Below the pieces are notes generated by a model that saw only the letters and a program-made list of their open reading frames with translations, did no database searches and had not been told where the DNA came from. The position numbers and the translations under genes are program-made. Positions 1-11,905 of a stretch of DNA of 64,000 bases are shown here, piece after piece (the stretch's first letter is position 1; the number at the start of each line of letters is the position of its first letter). Origin of the DNA: Toxorhynchites rutilus septentrionalis. Its lineage: Eukaryota; Arthropoda; Insecta; Diptera; Culicidae. The stretch covers positions 161,523,335 through 161,587,334 of the forward strand of contig NC_073745.1 in the NCBI RefSeq assembly GCF_029784135.1, written 5' to 3'.

Positions 1-1609
1 AGGGGCCATGTTTGCATCAATTGTTGCAAAATTGTCTTTAATACTGGAAGCATTGAGATGACAATGGTTCTGATGGAGTCGGAAACATTAAAACACTTGA
101 AGATTTGGTCCAAAAGGTCAGACAACTTTATAAATCCCGATTGGGAAGTTGAACTGGACGAAAAAATAGGGACAGTTGGGGTTTTTGATGTCCCCTCGAG
201 TGCTGGGTCGTTCGAAGGTGAACTATTCCCACGGAAGCCAGGAGGAACCTGATTTTGCTTGTCCGCGGCACTTGATTTTTTAGGCAAGCTAACAGGGGGT
301 ATCACCGGGGGAACTTGTTCTTGAACTTTGGGAGTGGTCACATTCTTGCGCCGGGGATTCCCTTTGGAAATAAACGGTGTGTCCCCGCTAGCTGTGTCCG
401 CTTCCATTTCATCAACTGGCAACGAGGAAAAAGTATTGTGTGTTGAGATTGGTCGTTGTTGTTGTTGAGTCAGTGGAGAAGCGCCCTTAAAATTTCCGCA
501 AATGTGCGCTTCGAGCGTTCCTTTAAAGAGCGCTTCTGTTTCTCCCAGCGACTCTTATAAGTTTCACAAGCTGAGAGCGCGTGTGGAGTTCCCCCGCAAT
601 ATGGACATTTATGCTCAGTCGCACTGCAGGATTCCCCCACATGTTGCTCTCCGCAAGTTGCACAGCGCTCCTTGTTGGCACAATAATCTGAACCAACTGA
701 CTTGCATTTGTTGCAAGTCATGGGCTTTGGCACAAAGAGTCGCACCGGCAGTCTCAATTTGTCCACCATAACGTAGTCAGGGAGAGCGGAACCAGCAAAA
801 GTTACTCGAAACGAGTCGGACGGCGTGAATTTAGTTTCTCCTCCTTCCTGGGAGACTTTGCCTAATTGGCGACAGTCCAAGATCTCGACTTCCATCGAGG
901 GGAGCTTCTTGAACTTTCCATTTCCTTTTTTAATAAATTCACACGTCAGACCCGTTTCTGTAATCACTCCCGCAATTTCTACGTTATGGCAGGGCACGTA
1001 TGCGCGATATTCTAAAATGAACCGCTTGTCGACAACAATCTCGTTAGCTTGCTTCCGATCAGCCACGACAACACGCAGTTTGTTCGGGCGAACCTTGGAA
1101 ATTTCGACCACGGAGGAATAATTTTTTGTCAAATCTTTCATGATCTGAATGACATTCAGAGATTTTCCTTTAGGTTTAGGTCGGAAGAAAACAACCCATG
1201 GGCCAGTTCCAGTTGCATTTTCTGGATAAACCTTGACACGGGGTGGAGACACAACAGGAGAGGAAAGTGGGGTCGATTGTTGAGCGGAAGCGGAAACAGC
1301 AGGGTTGGGTGGCGTGATCGGGAGTTCAGCGGGAGCGGGAGCGTGAGGGGGAGCGAGAACGGGAGTGGGAGCGAGAGGGAGAGCGAGAACGGGAGCGAGA
1401 GGAGGAACGGGAGCAGGAGATTGAGGGGGTGAAGAGGAGAGGTTTGCAAATTTTCTTGAGGGGGGCTTGTTTAGGTGGGTTAATTCCTCCCCCGAAAAGA
1501 TTTCTTCTGAAGGGGGAACGCGTTTAAGCGACTTCCCACCTCCCGTAGATGTGGAGGGATAGACAGTGGATTCAAACTCCATGTCAACGGGTTCTCCGCA
1601 TTCTGCCAT
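1..1609 (-). pseudogene. LINE ORF1 (gag-like nucleic-acid-binding protein), frameshifted
   Basis: ORF1 of a non-LTR retrotransposon of the I/Jockey type, which coats element RNA in the family. The open part runs from the ATG at 1609 to 470 (379 aa). It has a Pro/Ala-rich low-complexity N-terminal third, encoded by a purine-rich minisatellite near 1321-1425, then a central RNA-binding region, then a C-terminal cluster of Cys knuckles (CNKC, CATCG, CPYCGG). The coding sense continues beyond the stop at 470. After an indel near 478-486 the frame resumes with a Pro-rich stretch. After a second slip in a T-run near 185 it reads the conserved C-terminal block (motifs LLDQIFK and LPVLKTILQQLM) up to base 1. 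The element is therefore cut by the window edge and dead by at least two frameshifts. ORF2 would lie to the left, outside the window. Confidence 0.85.
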
Positions 1610-2040
1610 ATAAAGTGGCAGATGTACAGTTTTTCAGTGATTTCTCAATCTTTTTTCCTGATTATTTCTTAAACTAAAAACCTTAATCTAATAAAAAATA
1701 TACTTATATCGCACACCCGTGCGGTTGAATTAGAACAGTTCCCAGCGAACCGCGTGTCGATCGTACAGCACAGCTGCAACGGTGTATGGCTCCACAGTGC
1801 GATGATGATTTCGATGACGATGATATGGCAATAAACACGCCAGCACACAGCGCCCGCGATGCAGGTCTTCTTCCTTCCGCTTTGTTTGCTTCACACTATT
1901 GCTGTCCAAAAATCCCGTTTGGGTGAAACAATTATTTCACCAGCAGCGAAAGTAACGGTATCACAACAGTATCACAAGATAACGGTATCACCAGACGGGA
2001 GAAAATACACCCGGCGGCCTCGACTTCACGAAGACGAATG
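1610..2040 (-). other. Probable 5' UTR/promoter region of the minus-strand LINE
   Basis: Sequence directly upstream of the LINE ORF1 start. On the minus strand it holds a diverged tandem repeat of about 20 bp (GATACCGTTATCTTGTGAT-like units, 1950-1995). I infer it is the element's 5' UTR because ORF1 begins right after it. The exact 5' end, and any target duplication, are not visible. The small plus-strand frame at 1859-2041 shows no domain. Confidence 0.4.
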
Positions 2041-2062
2041 AGATTTGCCACCCTTAATGAAA

Positions 2063-2078
2063 GACGTAGTTCTACGTC
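2063..2078. repeat. Dispersed 16-bp palindrome, copy 1
   Basis: GACGTAGTTCTACGTC: two perfect 7-bp inverted arms around a 2-bp centre, followed by an A-run. The same motif recurs at 18774, 25188, 25314, 26421 and 36262, with degenerate copies at 20546 and 40931. Function unknown. Confidence 0.8.
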
Positions 2079-2229
2079 AAAAAAATTCTCGGCCTCTCTC
2101 TCAATCTTCGAATGAACTAAACAAATATGAGATAAACGCCAAAAAATAAGAGGTACTTAGTCATTATTGAGTAGTTGTATTAGTACATCCGATCATAATT
2201 GCTCTCGTTCTCTCTAGTGATGGATTGTA

Positions 2230-2530
2230 AAAATTAAATTTTGCAGTAGAACTGCAATGGTTTTTATAATAGCTAGCAGGAAATCAAACTTTTGGATGCT
2301 CAATATTGTCCGATGATAATTTATCTGCAAGAATTCCATCTGAAACACAGCAATATAACATCCTTGAGAAATTTCGATCTTCACAGATGTAGCTTTGTTT
2401 CTGATAACGATAGAGCACGTGGTGGAGTATTGACATTAATCAGATCTAATTTTGTCTCGCGAAGTATGAATATAGACACTCAATTACAAGCGGTCTTTGT
2501 CGAAATACTATATCCATTCAAATTCACTTT
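2230..2530 (+). pseudogene. I-clade LINE ORF2, N-terminal endonuclease part (interrupted)
   Basis: Start of the apurinic endonuclease domain of an I-clade LINE ORF2. Reading through two stops, the frame shows NCNGFYNS, then MIIYLQEFHLKHSN (the catalytic Glu region, normally LQE-x-H), then RARGGVLTLIRS. It breaks off at FTLC near 2530. The next residues of the domain (LPPH, GDFNAH) appear 2.7 kb downstream at about 5250, so another LINE has been inserted here. Stops and the interruption make it non-functional. Confidence 0.75.
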
Positions 2531-5245
2531 ATGCTTGTCTTCACGGAAACATGGCTTCGTGCAGATATCGATAATGCCGAAATATCACCCGAATATAAAA
2601 TTTACCGTTGTGATCGTAGCGCCCAATCCAGTCAACACTCTCGTGGCGGAGATGAATTGATCGCAGTCAAATCTCACCTCAACAGCGGAGTAGTTATATT
2701 GTCAAATTGTGAAAATCTTGAGCAAGAAGCAGTTTGTATACGATTGAATTGTCGATGCATCTATCTCGTCGCTGTCTACCTTCCACCTAACTCAAGTGTT
2801 GACTCTTATTCTGCACATGCCAGTACAGTTCAACAAATCGCCGACCGCGCTTCTGCAGCGGACATCACTGTCTCTTTAGGTAACTTCAACCTCCCACATT
2901 TACGGTGGCAATTGGATGAAGATATAAACGGACTTATTCCCTCGAATGTTTCTACTGAGCACGAGCAGGTTCTTATTGAAACTATGTTTACCATCGGATT
3001 ACAGCAGTTACATCGCTATTCGAATGTGAACGGTAGAATTCTTGACCTCATATTCGTAAGTCACCCAGAGCAGCTCGATATTATAGAGCCGACTGCACCG
3101 CTACTGCCCGTCGACAATCATCATGTACCTGTTGTCGTGCTATTCGATGAGAGAAGTGATATTCTTGTAGAACAAAGAACGGTAGGTAACGAACTTCGAT
3201 TTGACTTTCACTCTTGCGATTTTGGGCGGCTCAAAGTGGTATTGGATGACATTGACTGGAACATCTTATTACAAACCGGATCTCTGGACAGATTAGTTTC
3301 TAAATTTTACGACAAGGTTTTTTTAGTGCTTGAAGGCAATGTCCCACGCAAACGACGAGCAATTCACAACTCCAATAAACCCTGGTGGGCCTCAGAACTT
3401 CGGCATCTCCGTAACGTCTTAAGAAAGGCCCGTCACCGTTTCTTCCGATCAAACACCGAGAGCAATCGAGTAAATCTCCGTGATATTGAAGCTCATTACA
3501 GGTCAGTACTAAAATCCACCTACGATAACTATCTGTCCAAGGTCCAGACCAGTGTAAAGCAAAACCCATCGTGCTTTTGGGACTTCGTGAAGAGTCGGCA
3601 AAATTCAACTCGCATCCCACGCAATGTTATCTTCGAAGATGTCCAGGCCAACACGGACACAGACGCTGCTAACCTGTTTACCTCATTCTTTGAGAGTGTG
3701 TTCAGTGTAGCATATCCAGTATCGAAACGTGACTGTTGTGCTCATATCCAGTCTCATGCCATCAATCTACCCGTCATTCTTTTTTCTGTTGATGATGTTG
3801 CAAACGCCATGGATAATCTTGACATTAAAAAAGGGTGCGGTATAGATGGCATACCATCCCTGTTACTACAAAAATGCTCCACTGAACTTGCGAACCCTAT
3901 TGCTCGCCTCTTTAACAAATCGCTTCAGGAGAAAACTTTTCCAATGGCTTGGAAAACTGCTTTCGTTGTTTCTATACACAAATCGGGAAACTGCAATCAG
4001 GTGACAAATTATCGGTTTATGAGGCACCGTTCAACCACATCGAATTTAATGTGCTACGTCACCGCACTTTCACTTGAGATAGAAGAGAGACGGCAAGTTG
4101 ATGCGATGTATGTCGATTTCGCGAAAGCTTTTAACACAGTCCCACACTTCCTAGTAACAGATAAAATGAAATGTATGGGCTTCCCTGACTGGATAACGGA
4201 GTGGATTTCATCATACCTTTGTGGTCGCACAGCACATGTCGTCGTCAATGCAGCTAAATCCCGCAGTTTTTATATCACGTCTGGCGTACCACAAGGAAGC
4301 GTTCTGGGTCCACTGCTGTTCAACATTTTCATGAACGATTTGTACTCACTGCTTTCATCGCTCAAGCTCTCTTTTGCCGATGATCTTAAAATATACCGGG
4401 TGATTTCATCTCCGCTGGACTGCGTAGTTCTTCAAGAAGACATTAATTCAATGCTAGAGTGGTGCTGTGATAATGGGATGCGAGTCAATGAAGGGAAATG
4501 TAAGACTATATCCTTCGGTCGCTCTAATAGCCCCATAGTCTTCCAATATAAAATGGAATTGTCGATATTGGATCGACCATCTGCGATCTTGGAGTCACGA
4601 TAGACTCAAAACTGAGATTCAATAACCACGTAGGCATTATGACTGCCAAAGCTTTCTCAGTACTGGGTTTCATACGCCGTCACGCGTACGAGTTCTGCTA
4701 TATCCATGTTCTGAAAATCATGTACTGTTCATTGAACCGTAGCATTCTTGAGTACGCTGCTCCTGTCTGGTCCCCCTTCTACGTAGTTCACAACCTTAGG
4801 ATTGAACGGGCGCAAAAAAGTTTATCCGTTTTGCACTAAGACAGCTACCATGGAACGACCCACTGAATCTCCCCCCTTATGCCGACCGATGCAAGCTCAT
4901 AGGACTGGATACACTATCTGCCAGGCGTACAACAATACAAAGATTATTTATTTTTGATTTACTGCAAGAAAATATCGACTGCCCTGAGCTTCTATCTTAG
5001 GTTTCTCTGAATATTCCTAATCGACGCTTGAGGAATTCATCTCTACTATCGGTTCCATTCCATAGGACAAACTACGGCTACAACAACCCGCTAGATTCAT
5101 GTATTCGTCTGTTCAGTGTTGTGTGTGATACGACTTTAACTTGACGAAGAACGCCTTTAAAAATAGAATCAACAATAACATCTAGTTTATAAGTAAATAA
5201 TTCAGTCTATACTAATAGAAGACGGTGTTGAAATAAATAAATAAA
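2531..5245 (+). pseudogene. 5'-truncated CR1/Jockey-like LINE ORF2 and 3' tail
   Basis: Second LINE, inserted inside the I-clade element. The first residues are LVFTETWL of the endonuclease, so the 5' end of ORF2 is missing, as is usual for LINE insertions. The endonuclease has GNFNLPHLRW where GDFN is normal (Asp lost). The RT follows with GIDGIPSLLLQK, then an internal deletion near 4014 that fuses VTNYR directly to FMRHRSTTSN and removes roughly 50-60 residues. After that come YVDFAKAFNTV, GVPQGSVLGPLLFNIF and the catalytic FADDLKIY. Frameshifts near 4555 and 4815 break the C-terminal part, which resumes as FSVLGFIRRHA and FIRFALRQLPWNDPL. The 3' end is an (AAAT)n-type tail at 5231-5245. 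The clade assignment is from motif resemblance only. The apparent Met at 2531 is fortuitous. Confidence 0.85.
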
Positions 5246-6545
5246 TCTTCCTCCACATCTTATACTATGATGCCAGAGAACACTATCTTGTTAAGCTGAT
5301 TGAACAATTACAGAAGCCATTCGTTGTCTTCGGAGATTTTAATGCTCATAATATGGTTTGGGGATCTCCCCGTAGTAAAATAATCGCCAAACTTCGACTA
5401 CAATTCGACTTCAATATTTTCAATGAACACGATTGGAACACGATTAAATCCAATAATGGTAACGAAACATGTATCGATCTAGCGATTTGTTCAGCCTCCC
5501 TAAGCACGTTTTTCACTGAGAGTGTCCATGATGATACTTGTAACAGTGACCACTACCCAATTTTCATATCACCACTCAATACTCGTGTAGTAGATAAAAA
5601 GCGGCCTTATTGGATTTTGAAGTTAATTGGGAAAAGTTTTCACATCTTGTAGAATTCGATGAAGTGTTTTTTAACAAATCTATTGATTGTTGACTCCATT
5701 TTAAATGCTGCAAATAAATCTATTCGAAAGACTTCATCGATAGTCGGACGCAGATCCGTACCTTGGTGGAATGATACAATAGCACAATCAACCGAAGATC
5801 GAAAAAAAAGATGAAATTCTTTGAAAAACAGCCAACGTCCGAAAATGAAAAGCAGTATAGAATAGCAAAATAAAAACAAGAGCTCTTATACGATATCAAA
5901 GCTAACAATTTTGAAGAAAATGGTCAATTCAATCAACTCAAATGTTCCGTAATCTCATGTTTGGAAACAAATAAGAAGTATTAGTGGGAAACATCAATTC
6001 AGTCGTACAGCATCCTTGAAACATAATAACTCTCTTGTATCAAACTCTGCTGACATTGTTGAACATTTAGGAAAGCACTATTCACGGGTATCTACATCTG
6101 AAAACTACTCATCATCTTTTCAAAGACACAAATCGAAGACTGGAAACTCGCAGTTAACAATGACAGCTAACAATGAATCTTACAACAAATCATATACCTC
6201 ACTTAAATTTAGATCTGCCTTAAACTTGTGTAAAGGATTCTCTCTAGGAATTGACATGATTCATTATGAAATGTTGAAGCATTTACCGCAATCTGCTAAT
6301 TCATATCTACTAAGATTATAGGATCGCATATGGACACAAAAAGTGTTTCCTCGTGAATTGTGCCTTCCTTTATTGATTCCTATTATAAAACATAGCAAAA
6401 ATCCTTCTAAAATATTCAGCTATCGGCCTATATCCCTAACGGGCTGCCTTTGTAAACTACTTGAAAGAATTTTGAATGAAAGACTCAGAAAACAACATAA
6501 TTTCTCATTTTTACCTGGAGAAGGCGTAAGGTTTGTCAGAATGAT
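5246..6545 (+). pseudogene. I-clade LINE ORF2 resumed: endonuclease end, linker, RT start
   Basis: Continuation of the I-clade ORF2 that stops at 2530. It opens with LPPH, then PFVVFGDFNAHNMVWGS (catalytic Asp and Asn) and CNSDHYPIF (catalytic Asp-His), completing the endonuclease. After a stop at about 5649 a linker follows with VPWWND. Then comes the start of the RT: KGFSLGIDMIHYEMLKHL, and PLLIPIIKHSK with YRPISLTGCLCKLLERI. Homology ends near 6530, so the RT palm, with its catalytic Asp pair, is absent. Several stops and indels are present. Together with 2230-2530 this is one decayed element split by a nested insertion. Confidence 0.8.
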
Positions 6546-7964
6546 GAATGTATGAAAAAAGAGTGATTTTGGGAAACTCGAAATCTTGAGAGATTTTCGA
6601 AGGCTAAAAATCAAAACTTTCAGCGCTTTGAGGCACCCTAAATCATGCCCGATTGAGCTGAACTTTTGCACAGGTCATTTTTCGAACCAATAAACAAAAT
6701 GTAGAGCAAAGGGGGACACATTCGGACACTTTTTTCCTTCATTTTTGATATTTTTTATAAACTTCAAAAGCAATCCTGAATTCATGCAGATTGTTATTTG
6801 GACATCGAAGTTGGAGGCGTGCGTTGATTAGATTAAGAATAATTTATTCGAATTTTTGAAAATTGCCTATTTGTCCGAATTTATGGGACATTTTCGAACA
6901 ACGAAAAAACAACTTAGCTAGCTTAATGAAAATGTTGTGTTTATCAACATTTTTTCCGTTTCCTCTTATTTCCAACATTTTCTGCATTCTTCTGTTCATT
7001 AGTAGGGTAACACGTGGTGAGTTGGACATACGGGGTGATTTGGACCACCCCATTATCTCAAATAGCACGGCTCAACTGGGATTTTTTATAATGTCATCTT
7101 CTTTTATTGTTGAACCGTATGTAAATAACGTAAAAAAAACTTTGGTAAAATTCAACAGGTGAAAGGAGATGGTAGCATGAACACAACAAGCACTTTGATT
7201 GTCAAAAAATGTGAGTTTTTCGATCGTGGTTTAAAGGTTTTTCTCGCTGATTGAACAAATTTTTCGTGTATTAAAAAAGGAAAAATTTGATGAAGCGAAA
7301 CTGTAAGTTTGATGACAATAAATGAAATTAGTTGCATTTTAATTTTTGCATGTTGTATCAGGTAACATGGACATGTTTCTGTGGGCTGAATTGGTCGTAC
7401 AGATTAGAGGTTTTTCTTTGGTCTAATTGATTCCAGATGTCACCGAATTACAAAAAGAGGATGGCCAGACAACGTTGAAAGAAGGAGGAGCTTAAAAGAG
7501 CAACGCAGGCCATCAAGAACGGATTTTCTTTGACCAAGCATCGAAAGTGTATGAAAATGCTAGAATAACAGAGAAAAAATCCATGCAGAATTCGCGATGG
7601 TCTCAATCCAATTTTTCTGGTCTGGAATCTGACCAAGACACCTGGTATCGATCAAAGAACACTTTTACTGATTGTTACATTATTCCAAAATACTTTACAA
7701 AAACATAAGTATTTTTTTTCGATGGTTCACACACTGGACCAAATCACCCCGCATCAAATTCTAATGTCCAAAAATTATCTCTTTTATTTTATGATATATT
7801 TGGTAGTTTAAAGCTTGATATAATGATTAAACATTATTGATTGAGAGAAAACAAGTGTAGCTTGGCATTTTTTATTTAGACCGTATTGGTTTGGAAATAT
7901 TAGGCGATTTGCTTAGGTGGTCCAAACTCCCCCCTTTTCCCCTATCTATTTTAATGAAATCTGT
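6546..7964 (+). pseudogene. Decayed sequence with possible pogo-type transposase N-terminus
   Basis: Mostly unrecognised AT-rich sequence. Near 7447-7560, allowing one stop, the plus strand reads YKKRMARQR, then KKEELKRATQAIKNGFSLTK. This resembles the psq-type helix-turn-helix of pogo/Tigger transposases. Short GGTCCAAA/CACCCC motifs at 7028-7060, 7737-7755 and 7914-7940 recur around it in both orientations, so an old DNA transposon may occupy about 7010-7945. No DDE domain is recognisable. Weak call. Sequence around 6640-6665 (CGATTGAGCTGAA) resembles one arm of the foldback at 43.7-44.1 kb. Confidence 0.3.
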
Positions 7965-8262
7965 TTGCTATGGAATCCCACACTCACGCAACCCACACGT
8001 TCTAACTCGAAAAAACTTCCATAATTTGTGCATCTACATTAGAATAACTTCTTGAGATTTCAACATACTCAATTGATAGAATATTCAACAGTTCCGCGCG
8101 ACTTTCACTTATCTCGCGCCAGTTTAAGAAAGGCATTCTTGACCGCTCTTTCCAGTTAGGCATAGTTTTAAGTAGATTAAGTATTTTAAGTTATTAATTT
8201 ATCAGGTATCATTAGGACACTCATGTTCAGGCCTGTTGATAGTAATGAATAAACAAACAAAC
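7965..8262 (+). mobile_element. Possible LINE 3' end with (AAAC)n tail
   Basis: The segment ends in AATGAATAAACAAACAAAC (8245-8262), which looks like a short-repeat LINE tail. The preceding sequence reads as a degraded polypeptide without a firm domain. Call rests mainly on the tail and its AT-rich 3'-UTR-like context. Confidence 0.3.
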
Positions 8263-8424
8263 TGCAAGAAAAGATCAATCGATCTTTCCATTCTGAGTAA
8301 CGAGTGTAAGCTATAAAAAAATAAAATTGAGTGGTTAGAAAGCAAAGTGTTTTTCACCTGGAAAACAGAGATAATAGAAAGTGTTTTTTCTAATAAAAGA
8401 CCATTTATTCAGCCTTGGCCATTA

Positions 8425-8610
8425 TGATCTCGATGTACACAAATTTGGAGGATCTTTTAATTTATCATCTTATGTCTCGAATGTGATGAGAAACTCAGAA
8501 TTGCCTTTTGAAATGGTTTCGAAGGTCAACATAACAAATGTATAAAATGTCATACGTCCATTTCCAAGCTGGTAAACTTCATGAGGTTTCACTCTTTTCA
8601 AGGCAGTATT
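8425..8610 (+). repeat. Repeat copy A, related to 10526-10712
   Basis: About 185 bp closely matching 10526-10712 (shared blocks include CTCAGAATTGCCTTTTGAAA and GAAGGTCAACATAACAAATG). At 10.5 kb the same sequence lies just upstream of the I-clade RNase H region, so this is probably a fragment of the same element family. The two copies flank a Tigger-like MITE and a SINE. Confidence 0.75.
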
Positions 8611-8875
8611 TTTGTCTAGAAATTTGAAAAAAATCAAAAAAATTTTTCCTTCATATTTCTACAGTTTAGGCATTCAAGAATATACCTCTGAAGGGACTTA
8701 TCGAAAATTCAATTATTTTTCGAGTTAGAGTCATGTTAGTGATGCGATATCTAACCTGTTACGACCATAACAATGAACATCAAACACGTTTTTCTCGAAA
8801 CTATTTTTTTTTCAAACTGGCGTACACGATATCTCAACTTCTACTGAACCGATTCATGTCGAACTTATATGAATA

Positions 8876-9441
8876 CACCCATACCTCGCTATACGGCCGC
8901 TCTTTATACAGCATTTCACCATAACGGCCCTCCTCAATTCAGGCACGTTTTCGATTTACGGCTTAAAATGTTTCGTTATAACGGCAACAAAAATTATGAG
9001 GATTGATTTAAAAATCACTTTTGTACAGAAGTGAAAACGTATTTGCAAGACAATAACTTAAGCAAACAAAAAAAAAAAAAAAAATAGGTGTGTACACATA
9101 CACATATTCCATGTAGTTTGAAGTTTCTTTATTTTTGTTTATAGATTATTGTTGGTTTTTATGTATGTATGTATGTATTGTATGTTTTATGTTTATGTTA
9201 TGTATGTATCTTTTAATTAAATAAATTTTAATGAATTTTTGATCGAAATAAAATGATTCAAATGAAATAAAAATAAAAAGATAAAATGAATTTTGAATGA
9301 TGATGTTACATATTTGACAAATTTGGAACCGATCTGATAGAATTTGTATGAATTTGTATTAGGATGCTTGATTTATACGGCTTTTCGCTTTGTGGCCAAA
9401 TTTCGTGGAACGTATCTAGGCCGTAAAGCAAGGTATGGGTG
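8876..9441. mobile_element. Tigger/pogo-like MITE, 566 bp
   Basis: Non-autonomous DNA transposon bounded by TA (8874-8875 and 9442-9443). Its terminal inverted repeats begin CACCCATACCTCGCTATACG on the left and, on the complement of the right end, CACCCATACCTTGCTTTACG. The CA-ATACCTCG start resembles TIRs of Tigger/pogo elements (family knowledge). The interior is AT-rich, with a poly(A) run near 9068-9084 and a (TATG)n run near 9160-9180, and holds no transposase frame. Confidence 0.8.
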
Positions 9442-9668
9442 TACAATCTGTATGAATCTCTCTATCGCATGAACTTTTAAAAAATGAAATTTTCCAAATT
9501 TTACTATTTTTAAAAAATCGGGAAACGTAAGAAAAAATGTTTTAAACCGCATTTTGTTTTTCAAACGGTCGTCATTTTGTCAAAACAGATGTTTTTGACT
9601 TGACCGAGGTTCATGCGATAGCGGCATCATTACTGATTTAGAAACTGTTCGATTTTTTTGTTTCAGAT

Positions 9669-10179
9669 AACCACATGGGCAGGGGGTCTCCGTAGCCACA
9701 TTGGTTGCGCGTTCGCTTAGTAAGCGATCGATCGTGAGTTCATAACTCAGGGCCCTCATTGACCATCTTTGTGTTGTTACAGAATAGCTACGTCCACGCA
9801 ACAATCATCAGCGATGGAGATCGATCCACGGTCGAAATAAGATCGATTCATCCACACAACTGCTCTGCTCTGCCAGACACATCGGGCTACTGTTCTATAA
9901 ATAACTCAACAATGATCAATCAACTGTCTCCGCTGTCCGGTGGTCCAACTGGATAATGGAAGAACAGAAAGAATAACTCTTACGCCTAAATGGCTACTGT
10001 GTGAATGTACCATATGTAATGGTATAGAAGGAATACTGGCGAATGGCAACTGTGTAATGTGCTAATTATAGATATGATAACCATGTGACATGTACACGAT
10101 TAAAATTCGGCTCTGTTACAGCTAAAATGCTAATGAGCCTTAAACAAATAAATGGGATAAAAAAAACCACATGGGCAGG
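9669..10179 (+). mobile_element. tRNA-derived SINE (Feilai-like), with perfect 15-bp target duplication
   Basis: The element body is 9684-10164. Its head has pol III promoter-like boxes: box A region TAGCCACATTGGTTGCGCG and box B region GATCGTGAGTTCATAACTC, as in tRNA-derived SINEs. The tail ends AAATAAATGGGATAAAAAAA. It is flanked by the perfect duplication AACCACATGGGCAGG (9669-9683 and 10165-10179), which fixes both ends and implies a recent insertion. A second copy lies on the minus strand at 45829-46203. I recognise it as close to the Aedes Feilai family; that name is from memory. Confidence 0.88.
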
Positions 10180-10525
10180 AATCGTGTACGCCCATGGCAC
10201 AACTCTTTTTTGAACCCCCTTATTTCATCAGCTTGTAACTACTCTAGTTATGAATATTTTTTTCTCCGTTCAATTTTTGTTTTAGTTTTGATATGTTTAC
10301 TTTGTCGTCTCCATTTGACACAACTTTGCACCATTGAAAATGCAGATAAAAAGGCAATAACTGACAGATGATCCTATAAATTCATCGATTCACGGTAGGG
10401 CATAATGGGTTCATGAAGCTGCCGATCGTGGTTGCGTATCGCCATAGACCTCCTTGGAGTGGTCGGATGGTTGACGAGAAGGAAGCTCGGCCTCGTGTTT
10501 GTCACTCGGTACGGCGACAAATCTC

Positions 10526-11890
10526 CAACATTATGATCCCGGCGTACATAAATTTGGAGGAACTTTTAATTTATCATTTATCATGTCTCGAAGGTGATGA
10601 GAAACTCAGAATTGCCTTTTGAAATGGTTTCGAAGGTCAACATAACAAATGTATAAAATGTCATACGCCCATTTTCAAGCAAGTAAATTTCATGAGGTTT
10701 CACTGAGGATCCGTTGCAAGATCATGAATCCATTGGTGATTGATAACTTCGAAAATCTACTCCAACTGACTCCTCATTCAAGTTTTATGTCTTTATACCA
10801 TGAGTATCTTACCCACGACATGCACCCTTCACTAGGCATCTCCAACCAAGTTTGCTTCCCATACTTTTGCAATTCCTCTGTCATTTTTTATCTGTCCATG
10901 CGACAAAAAATCCATGGAATTCCAGATCATATACGCTCCGATTTTATTCCGCCGCTATTTTCGGCACAATATGGGAATGTTAGATCTGATAAAATGTTCT
11001 TTACTGATGGTTCACACATAAACGGGTCCACTGGCTTCGGCATCTTCAATGAAAATTCCAGTGCCTCTTTTAAACTCAGAGATCCTTGTTCCGTGTATGC
11101 TGCTGAGCTGGGTGCGATATACTATGCTCTAGGGATTATTGAAACACTGTCCATCGACCACTATTTTATTTTTTCAGACAGTATAGATAAAGGCAATCCG
11201 TTCAATGAAAGTTGATAAGCGCTCATCTTATTTCCCAACAAGAATAAGACATCTATTGAGTGTTTTGGTCGAAAAATTATTCAAGTTTACCTTAGCATGG
11301 GTTCCCTCTCATTGCTCGATTCCGGGGAATGAGAAAGCGGACTCGCTAGCTAATGTGGTTGCTTCAGAAGGCACCCTTTTTGAAAGGCAATTGCTTATAA
11401 CGAATTTTTTAACATTCCTCGTCAGTAAACATTCGTAAGTTGGCAGCGCATGTGGAGTGAAGATGAGTTCGGTCGTTGGTTATACACGATTATCCCTGAG
11501 GTCTCAACGAGTGCATGGTTCAAGGGGTTGAATGTAGGTCGTGTTTTATTCGCGTGATATCTCGGCTTATGTCCAATCACTACAACCTAAAGTGGCCATT
11601 CTATCCTGGATTCCTCGAGTCGAGAAAGACGCACCACGCTAGATATGAGGTACAGACTAGGGGGCTGCTGATTAATGGTCAGCTGCATCCCAATAGGAAG
11701 TATTCTGTGTCGGGTGCACGTAGAGAGCATTGCAGACGGCAACATCCCAATTATGAGAACACTTGTAATACTAACCTCGAGCCAACCGCGAGTAATCGGT
11801 TACATATTACTAATATAGTTGTGAGGCAAACATTGTCGAAATATTGAACTCCCGGCCCTGTTAGGCTGACGCCATATGAGCCTTAATAAC
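10526..11890 (+). pseudogene. I-clade LINE ORF2 3' part with RNase H domain
   Basis: C-terminal part of an I-clade ORF2. From about 10716 the frame reads a connection region (SMRQKIHGIPDHIRSDF), then an RNase H domain with its acidic residues in place: MFFTDGSHINGSTGFGIF (Asp), VYAAELGAIYYAL (Glu), FIFSDS (Asp). After a frameshift near 11205 it continues with FTLAWVPSHCSIPGNEKADS (the last His/Asp motifs). The frame breaks again near 11415 and decays through a C-terminal region to an A-rich end near 11905. RNase H removes element RNA during reverse transcription in this clade. It could be the far end of an element like the one at 2230-6545, but the RT palm is missing from both. Confidence 0.82.
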
Positions 11891-11905
11891 AATATATATT
11901 TTGGA

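Noticed and set aside
1049..1432. Gly/Ser/Arg-rich plus-strand frame opposite LINE ORF1
   Set aside because: Antisense shadow of the Pro/Ala-rich minisatellite in ORF1.
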